Part shown: one piece after another, positions 30,290 to 38,231 of the stretch
Layout of the letters: every line of letters begins with the position of its first letter
Position numbering within the stretch: position 1 is the stretch's first letter
DNA from: a virus
Length of the DNA stretch: 64,000 bases
Virus record (IMG/VR): IMGVR_UViG_3300032084_002349
Location: 53,169-117,168 of that record
Reading direction: 5' to 3' (one strand)
Notes under the pieces: model-generated
What the model saw: the letters and a program-made list of their open reading frames with translations, nothing else
Database searches by the model: none
What the model was told of the DNA's origin: nothing
Position numbers and translations under genes: made by a program

Positions 30290-30362
30290 GGGGTTGTAGT
30301 CCAAAGGCAGAGACAACGGACTTAAAATCCGTACAGTGCGGGTTCGACTCCCGCCAACCCTA
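30290..30362 (+). tRNA. tRNA with UAA anticodon (Leu by code), short variable loop
   Basis: 73 nt with a complete cloverleaf: acceptor GGGGTTG/CAACCCT (one G-T), D stem GTC/GAC, anticodon stem ACGGA/TCCGT with loop CTTAAAA (anticodon TAA), variable loop only five nt (ACAGT), T stem GCGGG/CCCGC with TTCGACT, discriminator A73. CCA is not encoded. UAA reads UUA (leucine), frequent in this AT-rich genome. Bacterial tRNA-Leu normally has a long variable arm; its absence is odd. Confidence 0.9.
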
Positions 30363-30375
30363 CTAAGGGCTAGTT

Positions 30376-30771
30376 ATGAATAAAACATATGGTGATCTTT
30401 ATTTATTTATAGAAAAAAAATTTGCCAGTAGGACTAAAAGAGAAAATATTCATGGATTTATTTATACGAAAAGATTCTTAGAAAAACATCAAATCTCTAA
30501 TCCATCAAGAATTATTCAAATTTTATCTGATTTTGGTGCTGCGAGTGATTTGGAGGTTTTATGGAATGTTGCGGATAAAATACCAGATAACACTAGTATA
30601 GAAAAAGATATAGAGACCCCAATAGAGTATGCTATTAGAAATAATTATTACTGCAAATGGCACGAGGGCATGTGGGTTAGGTGTAAGAAAGAAGATAAAG
30701 GATCAATGCCTGATATCAGCACCGCTTATAAGAGAATGAAAATTTTTAGAACTGACGATGAATTATATTAA
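30376..30771 (+). CDS. Hypothetical protein, 131 aa
   Basis: Starts 13 nt after the tRNA. Helical N-terminal half (YGDLYLFIEKKFASRTKREN; RFLEKHQISNPSRIIQIL) and a C-terminal beta/aromatic part (EYAIRNNYYCKWHEGMWVRC). The helical part could be a small regulator domain. No family recognised. Confidence 0.45.
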   Translation: MNKTYGDLYLFIEKKFASRTKRENIHGFIYTKRFLEKHQISNPSRIIQILSDFGAASDLEVLWNVADKIPDNTSIEKDIETPIEYAIRNNYYCKWHEGMWVRCKKEDKGSMPDISTAYKRMKIFRTDDELY

Positions 30772-30790
30772 TAATTACAGGAACAATAAG

Positions 30791-31111
30791 ATGGAACGAT
30801 CAAACAGACTATGTAATGCTTTTGCGTTAAACACAAACAGTAAATCTGTTATAAAAGGTTTTGAAATAATTACTTGCAGAGAAGTGAGTGATTATAGCGG
30901 AGGCACTATTATAGAACAGTTAAAAACAGCGGAAGACTTCTTAGGTTCTAATGAATTTGGTTTAGATGATCCATTTTACAGAGTGTTTGCTGTCTATAAA
31001 AACGATTATCATAGAGGAAGAAGGGCTATAGGTGACTACTGGCAGATTAAAGAGGCTACCAGTTTGATAGAAGAATTGACTGGTAATTCTGTACATATCT
31101 ACTCGTATTGA
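30791..31111 (+). CDS. Hypothetical protein, 106 aa
   Basis: ATG 30791 (after CAGGAACAATAAG) preferred to 30758. Mixed alpha/beta with NSKSVIKGFEIITCREVSDYSGG and YRVFAVYKNDYHRGRRAIGDYW. Resembles small phage proteins of unknown fold. A 120-nt gap with a possible promoter follows. Confidence 0.45.
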   Translation: MERSNRLCNAFALNTNSKSVIKGFEIITCREVSDYSGGTIIEQLKTAEDFLGSNEFGLDDPFYRVFAVYKNDYHRGRRAIGDYWQIKEATSLIEELTGNSVHIYSY

Positions 31112-31139
31112 TTTTAACACAATTCTAACAATGCCGGAC

Positions 31140-31168
31140 TCACCATAGTATCTTAATATGGGTATAAT
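31140..31168 (+). promoter_or_regulatory. Possible promoter for the pseudopilin gene
   Basis: A perfect TATAAT at 31163-31168 lies 63 nt before ATG 31232 in a 120-nt gap, but the -35 region (TCACCA at 31140) is poor. A stray TTGACA at 31211 has no partner box. Confidence 0.3.
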
Positions 31169-31231
31169 GAGATATCAGAACTTACTGTAAGTTTCTTACC
31201 AAAGTATCCATTGACAAAAGGGCAAATATAA

Positions 31232-32239
31232 ATGTTTAACTTTTTCAAACGAAGTAAAAAAACTAAAAACAATAAAGGTTTTACTCTCATCGAATTACTG
31301 GTAGTTATTGCAATCATCGGCGTTTTAGTAGGATTGCTATTACCCGCTGTTCAGTCTGCCAGAGAGTCTGCAAGACGAGCATCATGCTCAAATAATCTAA
31401 AACAACAAGGTCTTGCTATGCACATGAGTTTAGACCAGAAGAGATATTTCCCTGCTGCTGCATGGACTATCGAAGCAAAGAATTTGTCCGAGACTCCTAG
31501 TTCGCTAGGTAATCCTTCACGAACAGAACATAGTTGGAGAGCATTTGTTCTTGCAAATTTAGAACAGGGTAACGTAGCAAACATTTATGACTTCAATAAA
31601 CATTGGTGGCAAAATACTGCTGCTATTGCTACAGAAGCATCTGTATTTAAATGTCCAACCGCACTTCCTCCTAATGGTGGGTACGCCAGTGTTGATGGGC
31701 CTAGTAGAGATAGCGATAGTGCTGCACCGAGTTTAGACCCGAATATACTTGGTTATACAGACTATGAGGTGTTTACTGGAGTAAAAGATAAGATTTTTCC
31801 TGCTGGTAGCGATCCTTACGCAAGTAAAACTAATGATGATGGTTGCTTGATTAAAGATAAAGTAACTAAAGAGCAAGAAATTGTTGATGGTTTTTCTAAT
31901 ACTCTTATGATTGTAGAGTGTTCAAGTAGACCTGATATATATAAGGCTAGTAATGGTAAAACTGCTATTGGTGGTACTAACCAGTGTATTGGTTGGGCAG
32001 ATTCATTAGGGCCATTTAAATTACATGGTGTTGATGCTAATGGTGATAAATGTAAAAATTGTTCTGGTAATGTACCATTCAATGTTATTAATGATGGTGA
32101 AGCATATAGTATGCACCCCGGCGTAATGAATTGCGTATATGCAGATGGTTCTACTAGAACTATTAATGATAACGTAGATTTAAGAGCATTTGCTGCTGCA
32201 ATTACTCGTAATGGAAGAGAAGTAGGAAGTATTGATTAA
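31232..32239 (+). CDS. DUF1559 pseudopilin (type II secretion/type IV pilin-like N terminus, H-X9-DG tail)
   Basis: 335 aa. The N terminus KGFTLIELLVVIAIIGVLVGLLLPAVQ is a prepilin leader with the G|FTLIE processing site; SARRASCSNNLKQQGLA follows, as in DUF1559. The C terminus contains HPGVMNCVYADG, the H-X9-DG signature. This family is expanded to dozens of copies in Planctomycetes and rare elsewhere. A phage copy could be host-derived, perhaps used as a pilus decoy or surface component. Assigned by these signatures alone. Confidence 0.93.
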   Translation: MFNFFKRSKKTKNNKGFTLIELLVVIAIIGVLVGLLLPAVQSARESARRASCSNNLKQQGLAMHMSLDQKRYFPAAAWTIEAKNLSETPSSLGNPSRTEHSWRAFVLANLEQGNVANIYDFNKHWWQNTAAIATEASVFKCPTALPPNGGYASVDGPSRDSDSAAPSLDPNILGYTDYEVFTGVKDKIFPAGSDPYASKTNDDGCLIKDKVTKEQEIVDGFSNTLMIVECSSRPDIYKASNGKTAIGGTNQCIGWADSLGPFKLHGVDANGDKCKNCSGNVPFNVINDGEAYSMHPGVMNCVYADGSTRTINDNVDLRAFAAAITRNGREVGSID

Positions 32240-32417
32240 AGATAAAAGTTTGTGGATTATTATTGGGTTGTGCTTTTTATATCTGGTGATGCTTCTCTCC
32301 GTTCCAAGGGGAGAAGTATCTAGTGAAGAAAAAGTAAAACAATGGAAACCTAGAGATTTTTATTTGGTCTACAAAATGTGGACTGATGAAGAATATAGGA
32401 ATGTAAATGGTAAATAA
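32232..32417 (+). CDS. Small membrane protein, 61 aa, TTG start
   Basis: The TTG at 32232 overlaps the pseudopilin stop, and no ATG is available before the membrane helix (LWIIIGLCFLYLVMLLSV). The tail is charged and Trp-rich (VKQWKPRDFYLVYKMW). Coupled to the pseudopilin; could aid its assembly or retention. Confidence 0.4.
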   Translation: MIKDKSLWIIIGLCFLYLVMLLSVPRGEVSSEEKVKQWKPRDFYLVYKMWTDEEYRNVNGK

Positions 32418-32967
32418 CGATTATTTGGTTGATACATCTTATATGGATGATTCTGGTAGTTACTGTGATTTCCTCCCTATTAAGGGAGAGGATAATTTGG
32501 GGTTTAAAAGTTTTAAATTAAAAACCAGAGCAAAAGAAACTTATAAAATACAGAAAAAATTAGCCAAGTTTAATTTGGCCCCACAAGCCATTACAAAGGT
32601 CTGTAAAATACCATACTCCTACGACCCTAATATTTTAAAATACTGGACTCCAGAAGAAACTGTAACCTCTTGGGGGTATGTTACAGAAAAAGCGAGGCTA
32701 TTAGATATAGACGAAAAACCCTATGATAGACTAGAATATCTTGTAAGTATAATCAAAGAACAAACAGGACTTAAATTTTGGGATTGTCATTGGACAAATG
32801 TTGGCTATATTAATAATAGATTAGTTTGTATAGATACAGGAACAGAAAGTTTTACTCCATATTGTAATGCTTGGGGTTTTCTTGAACCGGGGCCAAAGTG
32901 TCCATATTGTAATGATTATCAGTGTTATTGTTCTAGTACTTATGAGGATGAATTATGCCATATATAA
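32407..32967 (+). CDS. Kinase-like-fold phage protein, 186 aa
   Basis: The pattern FWDCHWTNVGYINNRLVCIDTG mirrors the catalytic D-x-H-x-x-N and metal-binding D-x-G of small-molecule/protein kinases, and KTRAKETYKIQKKLA could be a glycine-poor beta-lobe. A C-terminal CPYCNDYQCYC metal-binding-like tail is added. Similar proteins in other phages are annotated only as hypothetical or kinase-like. Activity unproven; a pseudokinase is possible. Confidence 0.5.
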   Translation: MVNNDYLVDTSYMDDSGSYCDFLPIKGEDNLGFKSFKLKTRAKETYKIQKKLAKFNLAPQAITKVCKIPYSYDPNILKYWTPEETVTSWGYVTEKARLLDIDEKPYDRLEYLVSIIKEQTGLKFWDCHWTNVGYINNRLVCIDTGTESFTPYCNAWGFLEPGPKCPYCNDYQCYCSSTYEDELCHI

Positions 32968-33257
32968 ATGAAAGCGCAAGATTAGAGTTGGATGACTGTA
33001 TAGACAATATGGTTGAGTGCTTAACGCACAACAATGAAGTAACCAATGAGGAATTTACCCTATTATTAGGCGAAATTAACTACTCTTTTAGTAGGATACT
33101 TGCTAAAAGTATGGGCAATATATCTTACAGTAAGATTGCTATGATTACTGGTGTATTAGAAAATATAAAGCAAGAGTTTTATCGTCGTATTGCCACCTCA
33201 TATGAAGATAAAAAAATTATAGAAAATGGTGATATTAAAGAGTATAAGCCTCTATAA
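32955..33257 (+). CDS. DUF6899-like phage protein, 100 aa
   Basis: MPYINESARLELDD at the start, GEINYSFSRIL in the middle and YSKIAMITGVLENIKQEFYRR...YEDKKIIENGD at the end match the small family (DUF6899) shared by many bacteriophages. Predicted helical. Function unknown. Overlaps the kinase-like gene and is TAATG-coupled to the next gene. Confidence 0.75.
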   Translation: MPYINESARLELDDCIDNMVECLTHNNEVTNEEFTLLLGEINYSFSRILAKSMGNISYSKIAMITGVLENIKQEFYRRIATSYEDKKIIENGDIKEYKPL

Positions 33258-33562
33258 TGAATACTGAATTTCAAAAAATTATTAAAATGCTGACAGAAAC
33301 CAATAAAACTTTATCAACTATTGATAAAGAAAATAGGGATATAAAAAAGATACTTAAAAATTTAGAAAAACAAATTAAAAGTATATCCGATAGACTTGCA
33401 GAATTTGAAATAATTATGGATGCTGCTGAAATATTAGAAGACCAAGTAATCGAAGAGGAAAATATCTATAACACAGATTGGACTCCTTATGAGGATGAAG
33501 ATTATCATCCAGAAGATTATGAGGATTACGATGATGAAGATGATACACCTCATGGATATTGA
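33257..33562 (+). CDS. Coiled-coil protein with acidic tail, 101 aa
   Basis: N-terminal two thirds form heptads (KMLTETNKTLSTIDKENRD; LKNLEKQIKSISDRLAEFE). The last 35 residues are almost all Asp/Glu/Tyr (PEDYEDYDDEDD). TAATG start. Could be a DNA mimic or scaffold; no family recognised. Confidence 0.5.
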   Translation: MNTEFQKIIKMLTETNKTLSTIDKENRDIKKILKNLEKQIKSISDRLAEFEIIMDAAEILEDQVIEEENIYNTDWTPYEDEDYHPEDYEDYDDEDDTPHGY

Positions 33563-33638
33563 GGATTGGTTTGAAATAGAAGATGAGGAATTAGAATATC
33601 CTTTACTGCCGTGTGTGGATAACATTTGGACAGAATAA
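33531..33638 (+). CDS. Short acidic frame, 28-35 aa
   Basis: Overlaps the acidic tail of the previous gene in another frame and continues the acidic composition (DIEDWFEIEDEELEYPL). May start at 33531 or 33552, or reflect a former extension of the upstream gene. Weak. Confidence 0.25.
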   Translation: MMKMIHLMDIEDWFEIEDEELEYPLLPCVDNIWTE

Positions 33639-33646
33639 ATTAACGC

Positions 33647-33675
33647 TTGACAACCTATGTATCCGATAGTATACT
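33647..33675 (+). promoter_or_regulatory. Sigma70-type promoter TTGACA-N17-TATACT before rIIA
   Basis: Boxes at 33647-33652 and 33670-33675; spacer contains TCCGATAG. Start codon of rIIA at 33716 follows TTTTGGAGACT. Confidence 0.75.
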
Positions 33676-33715
33676 TAGGCTATCACAAGAAATTAACTTT
33701 TGGAGACTATCACAG

Positions 33716-36361
33716 ATGAAACTCGCAGATCGTACAGTTGAAATTCACTCAAACGGTGTTGATGCAAGCAATCAGTTTAGTATTGCTCAAACAAGTAAAA
33801 TGTTCAAGATTTTATCAGACTCATTGTATTCTGATAAAGTAATGGCAGTTATTCGTGAACTGTCTACAAATGCTAACGATGCTCATGTTGCATCAGGGAA
33901 TAGAAATCCTTTCAAGGTTAGTTTGCCTACGCAAGCCAACCCTAACTTTACGGTGAGAGATTATGGTACAGGACTTTCTCAAGAAGACATGGAAGAACTC
34001 TATACAACTTATGGGGCTAGTAACAAGAATGACAGTAACGATTTTACTGGTTGTCTTGGTCTTGGTTCTAAGAGTCCATTTGCTTACACTAAGAGTTTTA
34101 GCACAACTTCTTTCTTCAATGGCAAAGCGTACAACTACATAGCGGCTATGGATGAAGGTGGAGTACCTAGTCTAAGTTTGTTTGGGGTCACTCATACTGA
34201 TGAACCTAACGGTCTTGAAATTAGTTTTGCAGTCAAACAAAGTGATTTCCAAGAGTTTACTAATAAGTCTAAGAGAATCTTTCATTACTTTAAGACTAAG
34301 CCAATGATGGAGGGTGGTACTTGTAATCTTCTTCAGAACCATGCGTATTGTCACCATAATGTTATTATAGAAGGGAAGAACTGGCGTGTTGGTAGAATCT
34401 CTGATAATGATGACAAATATCCTAGCACATATAATAGTCCCGGTGCTGGTATTGTCGCTATCATGGGTAATATTGCGTACCCAGTAGATTCCGATAAAAT
34501 TATCGGCAAAGAAGAACAAGAGCAAAAGAGTGATGCTATCCAGCGATGGAACAGAGCATTTAAGAAAGCAGATGTAGATAATTGGACTAACTTAGTCAAA
34601 GAGATTCTAAACTCTGGCATGTATCTTGAAATTACCTGCGATATTGGTGAACTAGAGATGGATGTTAGTAGAGAAGGTCTACAGTATACCAAGGGTGTTA
34701 TTAAAACTCTTAGAGAAAAGACTCAAGATATTTATTTGCAACTCAAGAGCAATATGTCAACCAAAGTTGAAGAGTGTACTAATCTTATAGATGCTTACCA
34801 GACATATTATAAGTTGGCTGATATTGCTGGTGGATATACTGCTGGTGCAGAGTGGGTCGATCCAGAAGGTAAAAAACATGATTTGTCTGCTGGTGAAGAT
34901 TTAGATTATAAATTAGGTAAGCATAAACAGTTGTATGTTATTAATTATCGTACTGCTAGTCATCGTTCCAAGAGAATGCTATATCTAACAGATAAAATCC
35001 ATCATGAAAGTCTACAGGGTAGATCGTCTAATTATTGGGATAATAAGCGTAAGAGTAATCCTCTAGCCTTCTTTGTCTGCGATACTAGAAGTCCTGAAAC
35101 TGCCAAGAAGATTGCTATTAGATATTGTAATCAGAATGATTGTATGGCATATCTTATGGTAGACACTCAAAACCCAGCAGAAGATTCTGGCGAAGGTTTT
35201 ACTAAACTTATCAAAGATATTGGTGGAGAAGAGAATGTCAAGAATATCTCTGAGTACCGTAGTCTGCTGCAATCTAGCACCAAGGGAAGAACTGGTACTG
35301 GTGCTGGTATGATTAGTAAAGACGAAATCTTTCTACTAAAAAGTTCTAAAGATTATCAGCCGGATGAGTGTTCTGATCTTAGCGGTAATAATCTTAATGA
35401 CTCTAATATGCTTAGTGAATTAAGTGATAGTCTGGTAGAAGAACTAGAAGATGCTGACCAAGTAATCTATGTTCCTATTACTAGATATGCTTCTGTTAGC
35501 CCTTATCCCGCCATTCATAGTATTTATAGTCTAGCAGGTAAAGATAACGTCTTAGGGGCTTTGCTATTCAAGAAATATAATATTTATGCTATCAAGCAAG
35601 GCTCTGTATCTAAACTACAAAAGCAAGGTATCAATCTAGTTTGCTTTAACAAATGGTTTAAGAGTAAGGCTGCAAAAATGTCTAAGAAATTAAGAGAAGA
35701 AGTAGGTAAGTATGATGCAGTCATAAACTACTGTGACAAAGAGTATTCTACTTCAGATTTTAAGAAGCAAAGAAGTTGGAGTAGTCAGCCTGAGCGTTCA
35801 GATAGAGTTGTAATGGCTAATCTTTTAAATATCTATGGTCTTGACTACAAAGACTATATTAAAAACGAGACAGTCACCAAGGCTATGGATCAATGGCTGC
35901 TTATGTACTACTTTGCTCAGGTTGCAAATAGTGAATACTTTAATCTTAGGGTATTTAGTAGGCAAAGACTTGAACAGCATGTAAATAATATAGCAGGTGA
36001 ATACAACATCGTAGAAGATGCAAAAGATATTCACACTAAAATTCTTAAACTAGACAATATGCTTTGTGAATTTAAGAAACTATATGGTTACGAAGAATTG
36101 CCATCTGGTAAGAAATCACGCAGTCAGGAGATCATCAAGACCCTGCCTAAGATGGATGCTCTTAGAAAAATTCTTAAAGGTGCTATTGACAGTTCACCGA
36201 TACTAAAGTATATTGTTAGTGGTAACGATGAGTTGGATATTGAGAAGATCAAGAATGATTCTCCTACAGATATTCACAACAATGGTTACTATGGTCGAGA
36301 TAAATGGTTTGACAATGTTGAACTCAGCGAACTGAGAACAGCAGTAGGAAATTTGGTTTAG
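33716..36361 (+). CDS. rIIA: RIIA-like protein (GHKL ATPase)
   Basis: 881 aa from ATG 33716; an upstream TTG at 33647 is the -35 box, not a start. GHKL motifs: AVIRELSTNANDAH (N box, E48-N52/D55), VRDYGTGLS (G1, D82-G86), and GCLGLGSKSPFAYT (G2, 113-126). These and the following rIIB gene identify the T4-type RIIA protein, an early membrane-associated protein tied to lysis inhibition and exclusion resistance. The C-terminal 450 residues are low in similarity. Early-type promoter and RBS support early expression. Confidence 0.93.
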   Translation: MKLADRTVEIHSNGVDASNQFSIAQTSKMFKILSDSLYSDKVMAVIRELSTNANDAHVASGNRNPFKVSLPTQANPNFTVRDYGTGLSQEDMEELYTTYGASNKNDSNDFTGCLGLGSKSPFAYTKSFSTTSFFNGKAYNYIAAMDEGGVPSLSLFGVTHTDEPNGLEISFAVKQSDFQEFTNKSKRIFHYFKTKPMMEGGTCNLLQNHAYCHHNVIIEGKNWRVGRISDNDDKYPSTYNSPGAGIVAIMGNIAYPVDSDKIIGKEEQEQKSDAIQRWNRAFKKADVDNWTNLVKEILNSGMYLEITCDIGELEMDVSREGLQYTKGVIKTLREKTQDIYLQLKSNMSTKVEECTNLIDAYQTYYKLADIAGGYTAGAEWVDPEGKKHDLSAGEDLDYKLGKHKQLYVINYRTASHRSKRMLYLTDKIHHESLQGRSSNYWDNKRKSNPLAFFVCDTRSPETAKKIAIRYCNQNDCMAYLMVDTQNPAEDSGEGFTKLIKDIGGEENVKNISEYRSLLQSSTKGRTGTGAGMISKDEIFLLKSSKDYQPDECSDLSGNNLNDSNMLSELSDSLVEELEDADQVIYVPITRYASVSPYPAIHSIYSLAGKDNVLGALLFKKYNIYAIKQGSVSKLQKQGINLVCFNKWFKSKAAKMSKKLREEVGKYDAVINYCDKEYSTSDFKKQRSWSSQPERSDRVVMANLLNIYGLDYKDYIKNETVTKAMDQWLLMYYFAQVANSEYFNLRVFSRQRLEQHVNNIAGEYNIVEDAKDIHTKILKLDNMLCEFKKLYGYEELPSGKKSRSQEIIKTLPKMDALRKILKGAIDSSPILKYIVSGNDELDIEKIKNDSPTDIHNNGYYGRDKWFDNVELSELRTAVGNLV

Positions 36362-36386
36362 GTTTTATTCACAGGAGTTTTAAATT

Positions 36387-37226
36387 ATGAGTGTTCCTTT
36401 TATGTGGGTTGACGGTAACTTAACGGTGATCTTAAAGAATAAGGCTCACCAAGTAATTCCAGATCATACTAATTACAAGTTAATTCTGGAAGCACTTCCA
36501 ACAGCAACAGAAGATGAGTTGCTAGAACTGGTAGATATTGAAAAAGCGATTACTACCTTTAGTGACGGACAAGTATCAATCGTAAATGGCAAGGTGATGT
36601 TTGAGGGTGAAGAAGTTCACGGCAGCATCAGCAAGAGAATTATAGAGTTTATGAGTAAGGGATTACCCTTTGAGCCTCTTGTAAAGTTCTTGGAAAATCT
36701 TATGGAGAATCCAAGTATGCAGAGCCAGCAAGAACTGTATGACTTCTTGGAGCATGAAAATCTTCCTATCACTGAAGATGGGTGCTTCCTTGCATACAAG
36801 GCAGTCAATAGTGACTTTAAAGACAAGTGGAAAGGAACATTCGACAATAAGGTTGGTCAGGTCTGCGAAATGCGTCGAGCAAAGGTAGACGACAATAGAG
36901 GTAGAGGATGTTCTGCTGGACTTCATGCTGGGGCATTAAATTATGTTGCAAATTATGGCAATGTGGATGCTGGTGATAATATTGTGATTGTTAAAATCAA
37001 TCCTGAAGATGTTGTTAGTGTTCCTAGCGATTGCAACTGTGAAAAACTTCGCACTTGTAAATATGAAGTAGTCGGTCTTTATCAGGGAGAACTACCGAAG
37101 CCTCTTTATAAGGCTGAATTTGAGGCAGACTCTTATGTTGATGAAGATGAATACTCAACAGTTTATGATGAGTACGACGAAGATTACTGGGATCAGTTTG
37201 AAGACGAAGACGACGAAGAATTTTAA
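36387..37226 (+). CDS. rIIB: RIIB-like protein
   Basis: 279 aa, RBS CACAGGAGTT. Signature: MENPSMQSQQELYDFLE, ITEDGCFLAYKAVN, FDNKVGQVCEMRRAKVDDNR, GRGCSAGLHAGAL and VVSVPSDCNCEKLR, the conserved core of T4-like RIIB proteins. The C-terminal 35 residues are highly acidic (DEDEYSTVYDEYDEDYWD). RIIA and RIIB are partners in T4; their adjacency here, 26 nt apart, supports one operon. Confidence 0.92.
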   Translation: MSVPFMWVDGNLTVILKNKAHQVIPDHTNYKLILEALPTATEDELLELVDIEKAITTFSDGQVSIVNGKVMFEGEEVHGSISKRIIEFMSKGLPFEPLVKFLENLMENPSMQSQQELYDFLEHENLPITEDGCFLAYKAVNSDFKDKWKGTFDNKVGQVCEMRRAKVDDNRGRGCSAGLHAGALNYVANYGNVDAGDNIVIVKINPEDVVSVPSDCNCEKLRTCKYEVVGLYQGELPKPLYKAEFEADSYVDEDEYSTVYDEYDEDYWDQFEDEDDEEF

Positions 37227-37252
37227 TAGCCTGTGATTTCCTGTGATTGGAT

Positions 37253-37296
37253 GGGTGAGCAATTTGGGCTAAGGTGGTTCGACTCCACCACACCCT
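37253..37296 (+). other. tRNA-like T-arm/acceptor mini-structure
   Basis: GGGTG (37253-37257) pairs with CACCC (37291-37295), enclosing a full canonical T-arm GGTGG-TTCGACT-CCACC (37273-37289). Only 15 nt fill the space where D and anticodon arms belong. It lies in the 173-nt gap after rIIB. Likely a decayed tRNA 3' half or a tRNA-like RNA; could also act as a terminator. Confidence 0.45.
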
Positions 37297-37398
37297 CTTT
37301 ATATTATGATATGAATTTAAGTTTCATTCATAAAACTACGGGGTATAGTAAGATATCCATCATAATAAATAATTCTTTTTTAAAGTAAAAGGCAAATT

Positions 37399-37797
37399 AT
37401 GCATCACGAACCAGAACATGAAGATTATGATGATGATGAATACAAATATTATCCTGATGGCGGGCAATTTAATGAATATAATGAACATGGATATCCCAAA
37501 GAATTTCAAATAGATTGGGCCGCTTGGGAAGAATGGCTTAAAGATGCTATGTCGGATATAATAAAAGAGAAAGACGATGTATGGTTAGTTGGTAATAACC
37601 TGCAAAACAAAGGTTCTTTAAGCGATAAATGCTTTGTATATCTAGGTAATAATAATTATGATGAAGCAATTTGGAAAATTAAATATTTTATCAATGATAA
37701 GATAGATCAGCAATATAAAAAACATATTCAATCACACGCATCTTATTTTGTTCAACAGCCAGAGTACTATAAAGGTCTGTACGATAATTTAAATTAA
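37399..37797 (+). CDS. Hypothetical acidic protein, 132 aa
   Basis: AAAGGCAAATT precedes ATG 37399. The N-terminal 40 residues are acidic and Tyr-rich (EDYDDDEYKYYPDGGQFNEYN); the rest is helical and mixed, with WAAWEEWLKDAM. No family recognised. Upstream gap holds GGGGTATAG at 37340, a weak variant of the GGTGTAT motif. Confidence 0.5.
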   Translation: MHHEPEHEDYDDDEYKYYPDGGQFNEYNEHGYPKEFQIDWAAWEEWLKDAMSDIIKEKDDVWLVGNNLQNKGSLSDKCFVYLGNNNYDEAIWKIKYFINDKIDQQYKKHIQSHASYFVQQPEYYKGLYDNLN

Positions 37798-37808
37798 AGG
37801 TAGATATT

Positions 37809-38231
37809 ATGGATCAAGACTGGTTAGAAATAGAGAATTTAGATAAATTGATAGACTTTAGCAGGCGACTCATCTATTCCAATTTTGATCCTAATAAAAG
37901 AGATCAAGAAGATCAAACCTTTTTTCAAAACCTATCAAAGTTCAATAACATAGAACTAGCAGAGATGAATGATATTTTACCTCACAAAGAAATTAAAATA
38001 ATTTTTAATGAATTTATCATAAGAAAAAGACATAAAAAAACAAAACAGATCAGATTATTCATACGGGATGAGGATTACGAAAACATCTTGGAAGCAATAA
38101 ATTCTAGGTTTGTATCAAATATTGTTCAGCGTATGGTTGGAAAAGGATTATTGGAAACTGCTTTTGATGCAGAACGTAATGACTTTATATTTTGGGTAAA
38201 TAAAAATGAAAAAGATCAAGAAAATACTTAA
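37809..38231 (+). CDS. Hypothetical protein, 140 aa
   Basis: AAGGTAGATATT precedes ATG 37809. C-terminal segment FVSNIVQRMVGKGLLETAFDAERNDFIFWVN looks like a winged-helix-type fragment ('..l...G.le.......f.fwv'), as in phage regulators. N-terminal part helical. It overlaps the next gene by 26 nt. Confidence 0.45.
   Translation: MDQDWLEIENLDKLIDFSRRLIYSNFDPNKRDQEDQTFFQNLSKFNNIELAEMNDILPHKEIKIIFNEFIIRKRHKKTKQIRLFIRDEDYENILEAINSRFVSNIVQRMVGKGLLETAFDAERNDFIFWVNKNEKDQENT

Noticed and set aside
30200-30290. Prophage att site next to the tRNA
   Set aside because: No direct repeat of the tRNA 3' end and no integrase gene recognised in the window.
31211-31216. TTGACA before the pseudopilin gene
   Set aside because: No -10 box at 16-18 bp; the nearest TATA is only about 10 bp away.
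33434-33625. Minus-strand frame opposite the acidic tail of the coiled-coil gene
   Set aside because: Shadow of the acidic codons; no initiation signal and opposite to the coding direction.
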